A DNA stretch of 64,000 nt from the IMG/VR virus record IMGVR_UViG_3300025860_000003, positions 1 through 64,000 of that record. One strand, given 5' to 3'. This stretch comes from a virus. Below the pieces are notes generated by a model that saw nothing but the letters and a program-made list of their open reading frames with translations, was not told the DNA's origin and did not search any database. Below are positions 7,612 through 16,758 of this stretch, one piece after another; within the stretch, counting starts at the first letter, position 1; the number at the start of each line of letters is the position of its first letter. A program made the position numbers and the translations under genes.

Positions 7612-9402
7612 TCACCCTTCGCATGCAAGGCAAGAATCCTGACTATCATCGTCTTGTGTAGCAACATCACTGAATTCAGCAAGCCTATCACGAGCGACTT
7701 TAGTCGTAACGTTCTCAGCTTTGTTAGATGTTTCTGTTCTTAGATAGTATAACCCTTTTGTGCCGTAAAGCCAAGCATTATAATGTACTTTATGTAGGTA
7801 ATCTTTGGTAGCTCCTGACGGGAAGAAGATATTCAATGACTGACCTTGACACAGATACTTTTGACGATCACCAGCTTGCATAACAATCATATCTTGATCC
7901 AACTCAATGGCTGTCTTGAATACGCCTTTGATGTGGTCAGATAAGAAGTCTAGGTGCTGTACTGAACCGCCGCCAGTGATGATCGAAGACCAAACCTCAT
8001 CAGTATTCATACCAAGCAACTCTAATTCTTCCTGCAAGTATTTGTTCTTAGTCAGGTGTGAACCAGCACGTGTGCGAGAAGTAAATGCGTTTGCTTTCCA
8101 TGGCTCAATAGAAGGTGATGTTCCGCCAATCAATGAACTGTTTGCATTGGGGGCGATAGCTAACATGTGTGCATTACGCTTTCCAGTGCCTGCCATATCT
8201 GGCGCTTCACCACGCTCGGATGCGAGTATTGATGTCTCTACTTCTGCCCACTGCTTGATGTTTTTAAAGATCTCTATGTTTGTTGACACTGCTTCTTCAG
8301 ATTCAAATTCAATACGGTGTTTCTGGAGGTATGCGTGATAGCCCATCGCTCCAAGACCCAAAGACCTTTCCCGCATAGCAGAGTATTTCGCTCTGTGGAT
8401 TTCGTCCCCTGCGTGGTCGATAAAGTACTGCAGGACGTTGTCAAGGAAACGAATAAGATCAGCAACAACAGTTGAATCTTTCCATTCATCATACTTCTCC
8501 AAGTTCAGTGAAGATAGGCAGCAAACAGCACTACGCTCTTCGTTTGTTACTAGGTGTATTTCATTACACAGGTTAGAACCTTTGATAGTAAGACCCATAT
8601 CTTTCTGTGATTGAGGCAATGCTTTGTTAGCAGTGTCAATGAAGTTTAGATATGGTTCGCCTGTACGATAGCGAGTCTCTAAAATTAGTTCCCACAACTT
8701 ACGCGCACGCATAGTATCACGCACTTCTTCTTTGTTTGGATCCTTTAGTTCCCACACATCATCATGAGCAACTGCACGCATAAACTTATCAGATAAATTC
8801 ACAGCGTGATGTAGGTTCAAACATTTACGGTTCACGTCACCAGTCGGGATACGCATGTTAATGAACTCTACGATATCAGGATGAGAGATGTCCATATAGG
8901 AAGCGTATGAGCCTTTACGGGTCTTTCCTTGACGATACGCAGTCATATCACTATCTACAGTGTGTAAAAACGGCATTGGACCTGGAGCTACGTCTGAAAC
9001 AGAACGCACGTCTGACCAATGACCACCAACACCGCCACCCTTTACTGACAACCAACGCAACTCTGCGCTGTGATCAATTAATCCTTCTAGAGTATCAGGG
9101 ACGTATGTTAGGAAACACGAGATAGGTAATGACTTAACCTTTTCACCCTTGAGCGGAGCATTAGAAAGAATTGGTGATGAGAACATAAACCAACCGTTCG
9201 ATGCAGCGTCATAGATTCTTTGCGCAAGTTTCTTATCTCCTGCCGAGAATGCTACTGCAGCACGAGCAAACGCTTCTTGCGGCGTGCTTTCGTCATCTCT
9301 GCAATAATAATCTTTTAGAAGTTTGACAGCTTGCTCTGTCATTGTTTTGTCTTTGCTGGGATCAATTTTCACACCCAAATGCTGACGAGGAAGCCCAAAC
9401 AT
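7612..9402 (-). CDS. nrdA: Ribonucleotide reductase alpha (NrdA)
   Basis: 596 aa, short for class Ia because the N-terminal ATP cone is missing. Visible residues: the substrate Cys in LPISCFL, the N-x-C-x-E triad in NLCNEIHL, the radical pair in GLYYLRTET and the C-terminal redox pair CLACEG that glutaredoxin would reduce. It reduces ribonucleotides to deoxyribonucleotides for phage DNA. It is paired with the glutaredoxin-NrdB gene 37 bp downstream. Without the ATP cone the usual dATP inhibition is probably absent. Confidence 0.95.
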   Translation of the reverse strand: MFGLPRQHLGVKIDPSKDKTMTEQAVKLLKDYYCRDDESTPQEAFARAAVAFSAGDKKLAQRIYDAASNGWFMFSSPILSNAPLKGEKVKSLPISCFLTYVPDTLEGLIDHSAELRWLSVKGGGVGGHWSDVRSVSDVAPGPMPFLHTVDSDMTAYRQGKTRKGSYASYMDISHPDIVEFINMRIPTGDVNRKCLNLHHAVNLSDKFMRAVAHDDVWELKDPNKEEVRDTMRARKLWELILETRYRTGEPYLNFIDTANKALPQSQKDMGLTIKGSNLCNEIHLVTNEERSAVCCLSSLNLEKYDEWKDSTVVADLIRFLDNVLQYFIDHAGDEIHRAKYSAMRERSLGLGAMGYHAYLQKHRIEFESEEAVSTNIEIFKNIKQWAEVETSILASERGEAPDMAGTGKRNAHMLAIAPNANSSLIGGTSPSIEPWKANAFTSRTRAGSHLTKNKYLQEELELLGMNTDEVWSSIITGGGSVQHLDFLSDHIKGVFKTAIELDQDMIVMQAGDRQKYLCQGQSLNIFFPSGATKDYLHKVHYNAWLYGTKGLYYLRTETSNKAENVTTKVARDRLAEFSDVATQDDDSQDSCLACEG

Positions 9403-9413
9403 ATTATATCCTT

Positions 9414-10094
9414 TTATTCTTGTTCTTGTAGTAATGAATTTGCCATGGGGAATATCTCAGCAATAGCGCATGCGCACTCACGAGCAATTTCCATGTGTTC
9501 TTTTTGTGTACCGTTAGCAGCACGCAGATTAATATAATGAATCCAACTTCTCAAAGTGCCATTCATATATAGTCGAGTTTTAGTAAGTCCCTCTGGGAGT
9601 ACTGCTCTCGCCTGCTCTTTCGCGATGCCCGCTTTTATTGCCCAGTCATATGCTCTCTGAGATGCAGCGATAACGGTTTTCTGAGCAGCAACCCAATCGC
9701 GCCTTAATGACTCATCATTAGTGTCAACACTGTTCTGACGGTTCTTATCATCCTGTAGTCGCGCTTCACGCAGAACATAAGGATATCCCATTTCATCAGG
9801 CGTAGCATAACGCTGGCTGAATTCTTGGAAAGAGAAAGAACGATGACGCACAATCTGATGTGCAATATCTCTTGTCGTGTCGATCATCATACACGCACTG
9901 ACCATCTCTAAAGGAGACCAATGTTGGTGTTTGATTAGATACTTTACCAACTTCTCTGAAGTCTCATTGTTGAACTGATTGGCAGGATTAGAAACCCTCG
10001 CACAGTACGCGATCATTTCTAATAAATCAGGATTCTCATTCTCACCAAATAAACCATCCACTGCTGCCGAATACGACACTAATTTTACATGCAT
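9414..10094 (-). CDS. thyX: Flavin-dependent thymidylate synthase ThyX
   Basis: 226 aa with the ThyX signature RHRSFSFQEFSQRY (RHR-x3-S-x2-R/Q type), a preceding helix region (HWSPLEMVSACMMID) and SWIHYINLRAANGTQKEH. It methylates dUMP to dTMP with FAD and NADPH. It lies between primase and nrdA, in a nucleotide-supply cluster. It makes ordinary thymine; no dUMP hydroxymethylase is seen, so any thymine modification should occur on DNA. Confidence 0.95.
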   Translation of the reverse strand: MHVKLVSYSAAVDGLFGENENPDLLEMIAYCARVSNPANQFNNETSEKLVKYLIKHQHWSPLEMVSACMMIDTTRDIAHQIVRHRSFSFQEFSQRYATPDEMGYPYVLREARLQDDKNRQNSVDTNDESLRRDWVAAQKTVIAASQRAYDWAIKAGIAKEQARAVLPEGLTKTRLYMNGTLRSWIHYINLRAANGTQKEHMEIARECACAIAEIFPMANSLLQEQE

Positions 10095-11123
10095 TTAAAT
10101 CTTTCTCCACTCACTCAGTTTAGCCTTCGCGGACAATCCTTTGAAGGTGTTATTACTTATAATACTTTGAATCTCATCGACACACTTACCAGACAGTATC
10201 ATGTCATTAATGTCTTTTTCTTTCACACTATTTGGGAACAACGCAATCGAATGATTCTCAAGTATCGTCTTTTCAATACGTCTTACTATTTCCTTGCTTC
10301 TTGGTTCATTATCATACACAAAGACATACTCAGCTGCAGCATTAATGCCACTCACATCAGCTCCAGCCATCGCAATTGCGTTATCAACGAACATACTATC
10401 AATTGGTCCTTCAACAACATAGACTGGCTTGCGGTAGTCTACAGTATCTAGCCCAAATATCTTCGGCGCATCAGGATCAATCATTATGGTTACATACTTC
10501 AGATCGGACTTGCCTATTGCTCTGCCCTGAAACCCAATCAAGTTGTCATTCTTATCTATAAAAGGAATGATGATTCTTGGCTCATCTTTAGTGATGTTGG
10601 GAACCTTATCTTTCACACAAGCATTAACGAACTCGTAGAATTTAGGAGCATAAAAAAGTTTGTAGTGGCACTTAGTAGGGATAGCACGACTTAAAATATA
10701 TTGTTTGGCTCGGTGTGTTGGAGGCAGTTGAGAGACCTTTTTCAGCTTACCCAGCGGTGTTTTGAGATAGTTCGCTTTCTTCTTGAAGTGGAACTCTGTC
10801 TTAGTTTTCTTTGGCAGGGGAGTAGTATTAGCTGCTCTGTGACCACCCCCATCCTTGAATTTCTCCATAGTATATTCTTTATAGAGATGAGGACTGACGT
10901 GTTTTATAAGGTTGCTGACGCTTGCGCCCATGCCGCAGTTATGACACTTAAATATATAGGAACTCTCTTTAACAAACACATAACCACGCGCCTTGTTCAG
11001 ATTCGTTTGAGAATCCATACAATAAGGGCATCGAAAATTGTATAGTGTGTCGTTCTTCCGCTTGAATTGCTCTAGCTGAGAAGAGAGAAGATGAAGGTAT
11101 TTTGATTCAATATAATTACTCAT
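10095..11123 (-). CDS. 61: DNA primase (gp61-type)
   Basis: 342 aa from ATG 11123. The N-terminal zinc site is FRCPYC...FKCHNCGMGAS. The TOPRIM core shows VYVVEGPIDSMFVDN (metal-binding Glu) and EYVFVYDNEPRS. DnaG-like primases lay down RNA primers with the gp41 helicase. A consensus promoter lies directly upstream and the ATG falls seven bases after the -10, so the transcript may be leaderless. A TTG start nine codons upstream would overlap the promoter and is unlikely. Confidence 0.9.
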   Translation of the reverse strand: MSNYIESKYLHLLSSQLEQFKRKNDTLYNFRCPYCMDSQTNLNKARGYVFVKESSYIFKCHNCGMGASVSNLIKHVSPHLYKEYTMEKFKDGGGHRAANTTPLPKKTKTEFHFKKKANYLKTPLGKLKKVSQLPPTHRAKQYILSRAIPTKCHYKLFYAPKFYEFVNACVKDKVPNITKDEPRIIIPFIDKNDNLIGFQGRAIGKSDLKYVTIMIDPDAPKIFGLDTVDYRKPVYVVEGPIDSMFVDNAIAMAGADVSGINAAAEYVFVYDNEPRSKEIVRRIEKTILENHSIALFPNSVKEKDINDMILSGKCVDEIQSIISNNTFKGLSAKAKLSEWRKI

Positions 11124-11129
11124 GTACTC

Positions 11130-11158
11130 ATTATACAACAAAAAGCTCAATAAGACAA
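11130..11158 (-). promoter_or_regulatory. Sigma70-type promoter of the primase
   Basis: TTGTCT, 17 bp, TATAAT on the minus strand; only six bases separate the -10 from the ATG of the primase. It drives primase and probably thyX and nrdA/nrdB. Confidence 0.85.
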
Positions 11159-11165
11159 GGAGTTT

Positions 11166-11537
11166 TTACATATGATCTTTAATATATGGGAAGACTACTG
11201 TGATTAAGAATGCTAGTAAGCTGAAGCCGCCAGCTGCTTGCCATTTCCACTGTTCTAGCTTACCGACTCGGTTGGACATTTCACTAGCGTGGTCTCGCTG
11301 ATCTTGCTTCAGCTCTTTGATCTCGGACATAATCTCTTTGTGAGAGTTACCAAGACCTTTCTGTAATTCTTCGCGCAAACTTCCGATCCTTTTATGCAAG
11401 ATGTCTTGTTGGTCTCTCGCTTCCTTTCTGCGCTCTTCGAGCAATGTAAATAAGTCCATGTCTAACCCGATCTTTGCCGATACAATCTCATCCGACTCGA
11501 GAATAATCTGTTCTGCTTTCTTTGCTCGTTGTCTCAT
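11166..11537 (-). CDS. Coiled-coil protein with C-terminal membrane anchor
   Basis: 123 aa from ATG 11537. It is a long charged helix (residues about 10-95, heptad-like LLEERRKEARDQQDILHKRI... with a Lys/Glu-rich middle), then one transmembrane segment (GGFSLLAFLITVVFPYI) and a short KDHM end. This is a tail-anchored topology. Its place near the lipase and spanin-like genes hints at a late envelope role; no family recognised. Confidence 0.6.
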   Translation of the reverse strand: MRQRAKKAEQIILESDEIVSAKIGLDMDLFTLLEERRKEARDQQDILHKRIGSLREELQKGLGNSHKEIMSEIKELKQDQRDHASEMSNRVGKLEQWKWQAAGGFSLLAFLITVVFPYIKDHM

Positions 11538-11579
11538 AATCACTATCGCTTTGGTGAGTTTGTCTTTTATTTGTTTCTT

Positions 11580-11888
11580 CTATTTATTATCTTTAGAATG
11601 TTTGTCCGACTGTTTCCGCAAGTATTCGGCAATTTCTTTGGCTTGCATCGAATATAATGTTTCTAAGTCTTCTTCTAAAGCCTCTAAACGATCAGCTATT
11701 AGTGGGTATTGCTTACGAAACTTGGCGTCTTTTTTGGCGAGCGAAATATCATACTTAACAGCGAGATATTGCATAAAGGCATCAACATGCTTCTGGAACC
11801 AAATGCCCATAGTTGTGCCTTGAAACCAATTATAAAATGAACTGCCGACAACAGATCCGAGAATAGACTTTAGTATAAACCAATACAT
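11580..11888 (-). CDS. Hypothetical protein with N-terminal membrane segment
   Basis: 102 aa. Start ATG 11888 (MYWFILKSILGSVVGSS), just after the lipase stop; the longer frame uses a TTG. A short hydrophobic N-terminus is followed by a charged helical region (RFLEALEEDLETL-like heptads) and a Lys-rich tail. Function unknown; possibly envelope-associated like its neighbours. Confidence 0.55.
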   Translation of the reverse strand: MYWFILKSILGSVVGSSFYNWFQGTTMGIWFQKHVDAFMQYLAVKYDISLAKKDAKFRKQYPLIADRLEALEEDLETLYSMQAKEIAEYLRKQSDKHSKDNK

Positions 11889-11889
11889 A

Positions 11890-12630
11890 TTATTTGTCAA
11901 CCTTTTCAATGTCGTTCAACGAGGCTTCAACAGACAAAACAACATAGTTCTGCATGCCATGATCAGTAAGCGCATCAAAGAACTTACCTTGCTTCCATCC
12001 AGACCACGTACCACGGAAGAAGTCTTTCCATCTCTGCCAATATGTAGGATTGCGCTCATATCCATATGCATTGAAGTAACGCTCGTCACCACAATGAGCA
12101 TAACCAAGTATCTTTGGTGGAACCTTGGTAACTATGTCATTGTTATTAACAAATCGTTGATGTGGACATTTAAGCTCTTGAACAAATCGCTTACCGCCAA
12201 CACGTGGTGAACCGAAAGTAAACAAACACTCAGCTTCAATACGTGTCGCAGCGATTGTTGCCATTGCAGCACCGAGACTATGACCAGTGAGATAGATTGT
12301 TCTGGGTGTTTTTAACTTACTGTTTGCTTCTATCTCTTTTAAGCAATCAGCCCATAATTCATCGAGTTCATCCTGAAACCCTGAGTGTACCTTACCTCCA
12401 GCAAGAGCGGAATTCCTTGTCACTTTCAGATCCGCAGCTATGTCATTCAGCTTTGTCGGTTCAGTACCCCGAAACGCGAACCACAATTCTTTTTTACTCT
12501 TAGCGACCAATACCTGTGCACCATTTCTGTCAATCAACTTGCCCTTATAGCCGTCGAGACTCTTCAATGCTTCTGCGTCAAGGTATGCTGACTGCGCAAG
12601 ATACGCTGCAGCTTCTGTTTTATTGGTCAT
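11890..12630 (-). CDS. Class 3 lipase-like alpha/beta hydrolase
   Basis: 246 aa. The nucleophile elbow is TIYLTGHSLGAAMAT (G-x-S-x-G). The oxyanion-side strand is LWFAFRGTEPTK, the acid is in FVNNNDIVTKVP and the His in DHGMQNY. This is the complete Ser-Asp-His triad of the fungal-type class 3 lipases. No signal peptide is seen. Possible roles are membrane-lipid cleavage at lysis or remodelling of host lipids. It lies beside envelope and spanin-like genes. Confidence 0.85.
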   Translation of the reverse strand: MTNKTEAAAYLAQSAYLDAEALKSLDGYKGKLIDRNGAQVLVAKSKKELWFAFRGTEPTKLNDIAADLKVTRNSALAGGKVHSGFQDELDELWADCLKEIEANSKLKTPRTIYLTGHSLGAAMATIAATRIEAECLFTFGSPRVGGKRFVQELKCPHQRFVNNNDIVTKVPPKILGYAHCGDERYFNAYGYERNPTYWQRWKDFFRGTWSGWKQGKFFDALTDHGMQNYVVLSVEASLNDIEKVDK

Positions 12631-12638
12631 CTACTTAG

Positions 12639-13364
12639 TTATCCTTTATTTATTTTTATGTTCTTTATAAATTCAATGTAATCGAATGGTATATATTTAT
12701 CTTCTTCAAAGAAGTGTACTGCGATAACGTTTTGGGCACCATCAACACCACTCTCTATAACGTGAGAAACATTATCGATTCCTCCGATCATATACTCTTC
12801 AAACAACTTAATATCATATTTGTCTTTATGTTTGACCATAATATGATACATCTCTTGGCAAAAATAGAGATAATGTTGATCCAATGTTTCGGGTGTCGTA
12901 GTATAAGCATTCACCAAAGCATCATAAATGATTTCACTATTTGGCTTCGCACCTATAAACCCGTTAAATACTGTCGTACCTAGAAGAAAGTTCTCTCCAT
13001 TAAGAGACACTTCAGCATTCACATTCATATCCAAGTCACACACAGTGAATAGATGATCGTGTCCATCTATATCCAGCTCAGATAAATCCCCTGTTAGCAT
13101 TAGATCAGAGTCGCAAAAGACCCCACCATTCAAATACAAGTAATAGTATCTAAACAGGTCAGATTTATGCGCACCTGTGAAACTATTAAAAACATCTACT
13201 ATGTTCGGGAATTCTGGTAGTGGATTTTCGTCAAAATACTCCAGTATTCTTTCGTCGTCATACCAGTCTATCTTCCAACCACAACCATTTCGTTCAGCCC
13301 ATCCAGCATTAACTTCATCAAGGAAAGGCTCTCTCGAAACTTGCAATAAAATCTTTGGTATCAT
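12639..13364 (-). CDS. GT32-like glycosyltransferase
   Basis: 241 aa. It starts MIPKILLQVSREPF, and the catalytic region is SDLFRYYYLYLNGGVFCDSDLML, the R-Y-x(2)-L-x(2)-x-GG-V-x-x-D-x-D signature of the capsular/GT32 family. It should transfer a sugar from a nucleotide donor; the acceptor is unknown. It is a distant paralog of the gene at 43619-44332, which starts MIPKIIHQIW. Confidence 0.8.
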   Translation of the reverse strand: MIPKILLQVSREPFLDEVNAGWAERNGCGWKIDWYDDERILEYFDENPLPEFPNIVDVFNSFTGAHKSDLFRYYYLYLNGGVFCDSDLMLTGDLSELDIDGHDHLFTVCDLDMNVNAEVSLNGENFLLGTTVFNGFIGAKPNSEIIYDALVNAYTTTPETLDQHYLYFCQEMYHIMVKHKDKYDIKLFEEYMIGGIDNVSHVIESGVDGAQNVIAVHFFEEDKYIPFDYIEFIKNIKINKG

Positions 13365-13380
13365 AATATAATTCTCAATG

Positions 13381-13764
13381 TTATTGTGTCGGTTCTTCCT
13401 CTTTTGGCTTTACCGAATCTTCATAGTAAATAATAATTTCTTTCTGTTGTAGTATATAGCGTCTTAGATCAGCAAGGTTTAAGCTGATGTTCTCATAGCC
13501 TCTAACAGAGATTGCCATGAATACTATGTCGCCATTATCCTTCTCAAACTTTCCAAGAAACTCTTCCATGTTTCTTTCAGTGACAACATACCAATCAACA
13601 TCTGATAGATCTAATTGCTTTGGTCGTTCAACAACAGGGATTATAGGTTGAATGATCTTTGTTACTGTTACAATCTTTTCTTCTGGTTGTCTGTTTAATA
13701 GACTACAACTGCTACTTAGCAGTATCAGACTCAAGATCAGCAAATATCTTAGTTGTGCCATCAT
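13381..13764 (-). CDS. Putative outer-membrane spanin lipoprotein
   Basis: 127 aa. The hydrophobic N-terminus ends in a lipobox-like LLSSSC, giving a lipoprotein after cleavage. A Pro-rich stretch (QPIIPVVERPKQ) follows, typical of o-spanins, then a soluble region. The start lies inside the end of the next gene upstream (53-bp overlap, another frame), the arrangement of Rz/Rz1-type spanin pairs. The lipobox -3 position is Ser rather than Leu, so this is not certain. Confidence 0.6.
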   Translation of the reverse strand: MMAQLRYLLILSLILLSSSCSLLNRQPEEKIVTVTKIIQPIIPVVERPKQLDLSDVDWYVVTERNMEEFLGKFEKDNGDIVFMAISVRGYENISLNLADLRRYILQQKEIIIYYEDSVKPKEEEPTQ

Positions 13765-14089
13765 TTATTCTCTTTTCAATTAATCCAGGTTTTCTCAAAC
13801 TCAACAACGTCAGGTTGTGCTTCTTAAATTTCTGTAACAAACCATCAGAGTATGCTTCTGCTTTCTGAAGGTTTTTCATTAGGTCTTTGGTCAGAGCGGC
13901 TTGTACTTCTGCAGTTTCTTGCATAGTGTTTATTGTGGCTTGCTGCTCTTCAGCCGCAGCTTTCAATGTCGCGTTGTTCTCTGCGAGCTGTTGAATACGA
14001 TCCTGAGTGTCATTGTAGTAGCTCTTGGCGGCATAACCAACACCACCAAGTATCACTATCAATGCGATACATGCATACAATTTAATCAT
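13712..14089 (-). CDS. Putative inner-membrane spanin
   Basis: 125 aa. One N-terminal transmembrane helix (LYACIALIVILGGVGYAA) is followed by a long periplasmic coiled coil (DRIQQLAENNATLKAAAEEQ...). This is i-spanin topology. The 3' end overlaps the lipoprotein gene. Together they could fuse inner and outer membranes at lysis of a Gram-negative host. Confidence 0.6.
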   Translation of the reverse strand: MIKLYACIALIVILGGVGYAAKSYYNDTQDRIQQLAENNATLKAAAEEQQATINTMQETAEVQAALTKDLMKNLQKAEAYSDGLLQKFKKHNLTLLSLRKPGLIEKRINDGTTKIFADLESDTAK

Positions 14090-14092
14090 AAT

Positions 14093-14968
14093 TTATCCGT
14101 GTTTCTTAAAGGTAACTTTCGGAAACGCTAATGTCGCTTTCAACACTTCGTCTTTAGAGGCGTTGAATTGTATAGCAACTATCTCATCAGCTTTTGTGGC
14201 TATAGCAGCCAACCAACGATGATTGCCATCAATAACATAGTTATCTTTACTGATAAGTATTGGCTTCTTGTTCTTGTCGTCTTTCTTAATAGAAGCGATA
14301 ACACCTTTATCTGAAAATTGTGACTGTATAGCTTTTAGTTTTTTCGGGTTTGCGACAATTCTCTTACCAACTATGCCTTTGCGCTTCATATGTAGGATAT
14401 ATGCAGCATAGTCTTTCTGTTCAATCTGAGGCATTTTGTTTCGAGGAATATCACCACGAGTAGGGACAGTGACCTGCAACTCATTAACTTTCTGTAGAGT
14501 TGTGTTTGCTTTAGCGTATACTGATGTTGGACGAGTGCCTCGAACTGGAGCTTTAGTCTCGAACAGTTTCTTGAAGTCCTTTCCAGCTTTAGCAGGAGTG
14601 TTTCGCTTTGCCATCTCAACCGCCAATTCACGGTCAGGCGTCTTAAAATTCTTCTTACGCATTACTGTCTTGGCCACCAACTCCAACTCACCTCTTCGCA
14701 GATTCAATACGAATGGTACGTTGATGTCCGTTTGCATATCTTTCAATACAGCTTCAGCGTCTGGACCAAGTTTTGGTATAGCTTTGCCGTGTTTCTTAAA
14801 TGTTTTCTTAAATAGACGTATCAGTTCGGCTGAAGTGATGTCTTTTTTATTGCGAGCATCGTTGGCGCGATCTAGAAAATGACGAGTGAACTCAACATCA
14901 ATCCCCACTTTAGCGAAGACTCTATCGGCATATTTTTCAACGGCATCTAAATCAGCTTGAGTTATCAT
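14093..14968 (-). CDS. ParB/sulfiredoxin-fold protein
   Basis: 291 aa. The C-terminal third holds the ParB-like motif ISKDNYVIDGNHRWLAAIA (DGNHR). The N-terminal half (FTRHFLDRANDARNKKDIT..., then FVLNLRRGELELVAKTVMRKK) forms a separate domain whose first segment resembles a conserved domain in T4-like head-region proteins. ParB-fold proteins can be nucleases or CTPases; which applies is unknown. It lies next to structural genes. Confidence 0.65.
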   Translation of the reverse strand: MITQADLDAVEKYADRVFAKVGIDVEFTRHFLDRANDARNKKDITSAELIRLFKKTFKKHGKAIPKLGPDAEAVLKDMQTDINVPFVLNLRRGELELVAKTVMRKKNFKTPDRELAVEMAKRNTPAKAGKDFKKLFETKAPVRGTRPTSVYAKANTTLQKVNELQVTVPTRGDIPRNKMPQIEQKDYAAYILHMKRKGIVGKRIVANPKKLKAIQSQFSDKGVIASIKKDDKNKKPILISKDNYVIDGNHRWLAAIATKADEIVAIQFNASKDEVLKATLAFPKVTFKKHG

Positions 14969-15774
14969 GCGTTATCAACTAGTATAAGATCAAATGCCGC
15001 AGAAAGAACGCCATTAGCAGCGCCAATAGCCCGCACATCAATATCGGTCTTCTCGGTAAACTTAATCGGAGTAGCATACTCGATAGTGTGGTCACTTTGG
15101 AATAAGTACACCCCACCAACGACTCGGAATGCGCCACCAAAAGGACGGGCAAACATAGCAATCTCTACTGCCTGATTCTTACTTGCTGTCATCTGTACAG
15201 TGTTTAGGAACCCAGTACTACCTGCAGGAACAGTGTAAAATGCCTGTAGTGATTGTCCACGCTCTGCTTTAATCTCTGTGATAACAGTAGGTGTCGCATT
15301 CTTAACAACAATAGTGCCGACATTAGTGGCAGTACCAGACATAAATGCACGGTTGATTCTGTGCCAAGTCTTGGTGCCAGTTACAGGAGTTTCTCCAGTC
15401 AGGCAAATAGTTTCAGTCTGGAAGGCATAGTTAGTATCCAACCCTTCTAATGTAACATCAGTTGTGTCAGCATCGTCATCAGATACGACAGTAACGACAC
15501 TAGCGTCAACGATAGCTGGCCAAGGATACAACTGTTGGCCAACTGTTTCTCCTCCAGTCCAAATAGTTGACCAACCAGTACCGACAGTACCGTCAAGCGC
15601 ACCAAACTTATGTACGGCAGTGTATCCTTCTAAATCACCATTTGCTAATGGGATATTCGATGCATTGCCAAATGTGTTGATGATATTACCGTTCTTATCA
15701 GCAAGCATATTTGCTTCAAAAATAGTAGTACCATTGGCGAGATATTCTTGACTGTCTATTCTATATTGTGCCAT
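14965..15774 (-). CDS. Virion structural protein, beta-rich
   Basis: 269 aa, Thr/Gly/Val-rich with almost no Cys and a beta-sandwich look. The middle contains STIWTGGETVGQQLYPWP, VVTVVSDDDADTTDVTLEGLD and a TETICLTGETPV segment. These patterns occur in a structural protein widespread in T4-like and other tailed phages. A head-decoration or fibre role is inferred from context. It ends in an ATGA overlap with the ParB-like gene. Confidence 0.65.
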   Translation of the reverse strand: MAQYRIDSQEYLANGTTIFEANMLADKNGNIINTFGNASNIPLANGDLEGYTAVHKFGALDGTVGTGWSTIWTGGETVGQQLYPWPAIVDASVVTVVSDDDADTTDVTLEGLDTNYAFQTETICLTGETPVTGTKTWHRINRAFMSGTATNVGTIVVKNATPTVITEIKAERGQSLQAFYTVPAGSTGFLNTVQMTASKNQAVEIAMFARPFGGAFRVVGGVYLFQSDHTIEYATPIKFTEKTDIDVRAIGAANGVLSAAFDLILVDNA

Positions 15775-15797
15775 GCTCTTTTTCCCTTATAGTTCCC

Positions 15798-16355
15798 TTA
15801 TAGTCCAAATTTCTTCATGAAGTCTTTGCGTTCTTTGATCTTAACTCTCTTCGCTTTCTGCTCAAGATACCGCTTCAAAAACGCTTTCATATCTTTCTTA
15901 CGAGCATCTGGCTTCTTGAAGTCCGCAACATCATCGCCAGTACCAGCAACTGCAGCGCCAGTAGCATTGGCAGGAGCATCTTCAAATAGTGTATTGAAGT
16001 CCTTTTGCTCTGTTGTGCTTTCTTCTATCTTATCCATAGCTTCGTATAACCCTCGTACCATTTCTTCTTCGGAGAATTCAGTTTGTGTGTGGCTTTCTTT
16101 AATGAGGAACAAAGCAGCAGCATAGGAAGCAAACTTGGTTTTGCCTCCTGGAACTTTTTCTAGGAGTTTTTTAAGATTGAACACCATCCGATCATAATAC
16201 CCATAAGCATTATTCTCTTCAGTAGTCTCAGGCGACTTTATCTTCTTGCCGCTCTTGTCTATAATCCCCAACTTAAATGCATCAGTCTTTTCAAAGGGCG
16301 TTGTCAGCCTTTTGATGAACTGGTACGCGAGGAGTAAATCTGTAATCTTGCCCAT
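15798..16355 (-). CDS. Conserved head-region protein
   Basis: 185 aa: MGKITDLLLAYQFIKRLTTPFEKTDAFKLGIID, then a helical domain (LLEKVPGGKTKFASYAAALFLIKE) and a basic tail (KDMKAFLKRYLEQKAKRVKIKERK). The LAYQFIKRLTTPF opening and VPGGK-x(2)-xASYAAALFL core are conserved in marine T4-like phages as I recall. Probably virion-associated; exact role unknown. Confidence 0.6.
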   Translation of the reverse strand: MGKITDLLLAYQFIKRLTTPFEKTDAFKLGIIDKSGKKIKSPETTEENNAYGYYDRMVFNLKKLLEKVPGGKTKFASYAAALFLIKESHTQTEFSEEEMVRGLYEAMDKIEESTTEQKDFNTLFEDAPANATGAAVAGTGDDVADFKKPDARKKDMKAFLKRYLEQKAKRVKIKERKDFMKKFGL

Positions 16356-16741
16356 TAAATCTTCCTAAGCGTTTCTACTATGTGTGCGTCTAACCCAATC
16401 TCACTATCTATGATTCTTTTACCTGCAACCAAACCAAGTTCAGTCGGGTAGTATTTCATCATGATCAAGAATGGCTTCAGGTAATGTAGATACCCTTCCA
16501 GCTTCAAGAATAACATTCTGGTAGCAGCTCTACTCTCAAACATGTTATAAATTACAACCATATGATTGATGATCAACCTTTCTTTAAGATCTCCTGATTG
16601 CTCATACTTTCTGAACAATCTTTTAATGTAGCGTATCCTCTTCAGGTCGTCATAAAACTCTAACAAATCCGTACAGTGGGGATTCGTATATGACTTCATA
16701 GCGAACATTTGGAAGTTATCTTCCGTCAAATCGTCAAACAT
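16355..16741 (-). CDS. Conserved helical phage protein
   Basis: 128 aa, almost all helix: FAMKSYTNPHCTDLLEFYDDLKRIRYIKRLF, LKERLIINHMVVIYNMF, LKPFLIMMKYYP. A similar protein stands next to the previous one in marine T4-like phages, so the pair is probably an assembly unit. TAATG junction with the next gene. No function known. Confidence 0.6.
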   Translation of the reverse strand: MFDDLTEDNFQMFAMKSYTNPHCTDLLEFYDDLKRIRYIKRLFRKYEQSGDLKERLIINHMVVIYNMFESRAATRMLFLKLEGYLHYLKPFLIMMKYYPTELGLVAGKRIIDSEIGLDAHIVETLRKI

Positions 16742-16758
16742 ATAATTCCATCAATTAA

